Origin: a bacterium
GTDB taxonomy: Bacteria > Thermosulfidibacterota > Thermosulfidibacteria > Thermosulfidibacterales > Thermosulfidibacteraceae
NCBI GenBank assembly: GCA_027022065.1
Contig: JALVZS010000174.1
Coordinates: forward strand, 1-7,094
Length of the DNA: 7,094 nt
Direction: 5' to 3'
Position 1 is the first letter of the stretch. Each line of letters starts with the position of its first letter. Position numbers and translations under genes: made by a program. The notes under the pieces were generated by a model that worked only from the letters and a program-made list of their open reading frames with translations, was not told the DNA's origin and made no database searches. Shown here piece by piece: positions 5,742 through 7,094 of the stretch.

Positions 5742-6796
5742 TATTCCAGCTCCATGGATACTGTGAATGTTTCCATGTCCTTAAACGGACCAAATCTCCT
5801 TTTGTACGGTGTAGCTTCTATCTTGAGATTCTTTACATACTTGGACTTCCCCAGTTTTTCTATTACCTGGGAAGCCGAAGTGGAATAACCCATGAGCCTA
5901 ACCTTTTTGCCGGTTATGTAAAGCCTTCCTATGAGTGTGCCTTTGGGAAGCACGTCTGATATCCTGGCAATTGCCCTTATGAGGCTGATGCCTTTTGTGT
6001 TTTTACTTATTAAATCAAGCTGCTGCTGTAGCTTTTTCTTTTCTTCCTTGAGCTTGGAGAGCTCATTGACTACCTTCATGTAGCTTTTCTGCTTCCTCTG
6101 CAGCAGGGACAGCCTTTTCTTTTCAGCGTTTAGACTGGTCAGCATAGAGGCAAACAGGGCAGAAAGCCCTATCAAAAGGAGTATTCCAACGGCTAGAGGG
6201 ATGTTGAGCCCCCTCTTTGCCTTTTTGGTTTTTACTTTAAATAGCAAAAGAGGAGGAGAGGAGAGAGTGGATATGTCAGATAGGGCAAACTCCTTAGCTT
6301 CTTTTCCCAGGACGCTTCTGACTTTTTCCCAGTGGGAGTGGGAAACGAAGAAGATGTTTCTCACTTCTCCACCTTCTATCTCGGCTGCTTCAACACCACT
6401 TTCCCACCTTGTCCATATTACTCCTTGCTCCATGGAGCACTTTTCCATGTAGGCCAGCGTTGCTAGTGTTACCCCTCTTACTGAAAGATCCATAGCGGCT
6501 GCCTGCTGTTCTATTTCGGCCAACACGCTGCTTTTTACAGCTATTATCAGCACCTCCACCTTTTCGCTTTCTTCTTCCACTATGAGGTGGGAAGCCTTCA
6601 GGTCTTCCTCGCCGAATATGCGCTCTGCCTGATACTGGACGGCTTCATTGCCGTTTTCCACAGCTACCTTTGGCATGCTGATTTTGTCCACATAGAGGTT
6701 TTCTCTGGGAATGACCACTATGTATTCGGACACAGGCTCCGAGGAAAGCACCTTTTCCAGTTTTCCATCTCTGTACACCAAAAGACCTATTTTCAC
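5738..6796 (-). CDS. gspL: Type II secretion inner-membrane platform protein, GspL-like (PilM-PilN-type fusion)
   Basis: The 352-residue product begins VKIGLLVYRDGKLEKV, typical of the cytoplasmic actin-like fold of GspL/PilM. This domain spans about 1-190 and includes IVVIPRENLYVDKISMP (26-42), a docking region for the secretion ATPase GspE in known systems. One membrane helix follows (about 197-219), then a charged coiled coil (221-265) and a periplasmic ferredoxin-like domain (269-352) with the PilN-like pattern ISDVLPKGTLIGRLYI, VRLMGYS and ETFTVSMEL. The cytoplasmic part is somewhat shorter than in well-studied GspL proteins. The open frame extends to a GTG at 6841, but the GTG at 6796 is preferred: it forms a GTGA overlap with the preceding stop, has AGGAG 10 bases upstream, and places the first beta strand at the N-terminus. 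A type IV pilus PilN relative is the main alternative. Confidence 0.85.
   Translation of the reverse strand: MKIGLLVYRDGKLEKVLSSEPVSEYIVVIPRENLYVDKISMPKVAVENGNEAVQYQAERIFGEEDLKASHLIVEEESEKVEVLIIAVKSSVLAEIEQQAAAMDLSVRGVTLATLAYMEKCSMEQGVIWTRWESGVEAAEIEGGEVRNIFFVSHSHWEKVRSVLGKEAKEFALSDISTLSSPPLLLFKVKTKKAKRGLNIPLAVGILLLIGLSALFASMLTSLNAEKKRLSLLQRKQKSYMKVVNELSKLKEEKKKLQQQLDLISKNTKGISLIRAIARISDVLPKGTLIGRLYITGKKVRLMGYSTSASQVIEKLGKSKYVKNLKIEATPYKRRFGPFKDMETFTVSMELEY
5750..5753 (-). promoter_or_regulatory. Ribosome-binding site of gspM (TTG start)
   Basis: GGAG on the minus strand lies 8 bases before the TTG at 5741. Together with the TTGA stop/start overlap it supports this rare start codon; no ATG or GTG sits in a comparable position. 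Confidence 0.6.
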
Positions 6797-7094
6797 TCCT
6801 TTCTCTCTCCTAGGGTTATTTTGACTATCACGGAAGGACACTTGGGACAGTCTGAGAAGGTCAGCTTTTCTACATCCGCTTCGTAGCTTTCCTCTGTGGT
6901 TTCTCCTGTTCCGTTGAGCACCTCTATGGTCAAGGTTTCCCTATCCTTTTTGATGTCAATCTTGGGAGTGCCGTAGGTGGTGTCTCTTGTGGCTGCCCAG
7001 AAGTATCCGTACATCAGCCTACCCACATTTTCCTGCAGGCTTTGTAGGCGGAAGAGCCTTTGGGATGATGTGGCAAAGATGGTAGAGGCTACTG
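6793..7094 (-). CDS. C-terminal part of a type II secretion minor pseudopilin, GspJ-like, cut by the right edge
   Basis: The frame is open from the right edge (first full codon at 7092) to TGA at 6795-6793, giving 100 visible residues. A GTG at 7026 is probably an internal valine, since coding continues upstream without a stop (VASTIFATSSQRLFRLQ and on). The visible part resembles the globular domain of GspJ/PilW-type pseudopilins: an amphipathic helix with aromatic residues (ENVGRLMYGYFWAATRD), beta strands (LTIEVLNG), then a closing VEKLTFSD and PSVIVKITLGERKE. This resembles the usual GspJ ending, a strand, then Pro, then a final strand. A CPKC pair near the end could form a disulfide or bind metal. 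The N-terminal prepilin signal is off-window, so the subtype is uncertain. Its stop overlaps the gspL start, placing it as the upstream member of the same operon. Confidence 0.6.
   Translation of the reverse strand, partial: VASTIFATSSQRLFRLQSLQENVGRLMYGYFWAATRDTTYGTPKIDIKKDRETLTIEVLNGTGETTEESYEADVEKLTFSDCPKCPSVIVKITLGERKE
6807..6811 (-). promoter_or_regulatory. Ribosome-binding site of gspL (GTG start)
   Basis: AGGAG on the minus strand lies 10 bases before the GTG at 6796. Combined with the GTGA overlap, it favours this start over the GTG 45 bases upstream. The spacing is at the long end of normal. Confidence 0.5.

Noticed and set aside
6249-6269. Purine-rich run of GAGGA repeats on the plus strand
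   Set aside because: It lies inside gspL and is explained by codons for a Ser/Pro/Leu stretch just before the membrane helix; there is no sign of a functional repeat.
6797-6841. A 15-residue longer GspL beginning at the GTG at 6841
   Set aside because: The extension (SFRDSQNNP and on) lies before the first strand of the actin-like fold. The GTG at 6796 has the GTGA overlap and an upstream AGGAG.
6793-7026. A separate 77-residue protein starting at the GTG at 7026
   Set aside because: The same frame continues without a stop to the window edge with protein-like sequence. The GTG is best read as an internal valine of a truncated pseudopilin.

Overview
The window looks like part of the chromosome of a Gram-negative bacterium. 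It encodes an outer-membrane secretin with a lipoprotein signal, inner-membrane assembly-platform proteins and type IV pilin-like pseudopilins. Arginine is mostly coded by AGA/AGG, the operon proteins are rich in Lys and Glu, and the genes are packed with almost no intergenic DNA. That would fit a thermophile (Aquificota or Thermodesulfobacteria-like), but this lineage guess comes from general impression only and is weak.

Layout. (1) Positions 1-342, minus strand: the N-terminal part of a secreted CAP-domain protein that runs off the left edge. (2) Positions 343-407: the only real intergenic gap (65 bp). It is a strikingly symmetric divergent promoter region in which one palindromic TTGCAA could serve as the -35 box in both directions. 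(3) Positions 408-1925, plus strand: a 505-residue secreted protein of unknown function. (4) Positions 1922-7094, minus strand: one tightly overlapping operon. In transcription order it holds the C-terminal end of a GspJ-like pseudopilin (cut by the right edge), gspL, gspM, gspD, a GspH-like pseudopilin and an ABC-2 polysaccharide-export-type permease. The last gene converges on the 505-residue gene, and their stop codons share bases.

How the genes fit together. gspL, gspM and gspD supply part of the inner-membrane platform and the outer-membrane channel of a type II secretion system (T2SS), and the two pseudopilins would belong to its pseudopilus. The order L-M-D parallels pilM-N-O-(P)-Q of type IV pili, with no PilP/GspC-type gene between M and D. 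The secretin carries a lipobox and so may be a self-targeting liposecretin. The permease would export a polysaccharide or lipid-linked glycan, but its ATPase is not in the window. The CAP-domain protein and the 505-residue protein both carry export signals. They could be surface or secreted proteins of this cell, but nothing in the sequence ties them to the secretion system.

I saw no tRNA, rRNA, CRISPR array, insertion sequence or phage gene.
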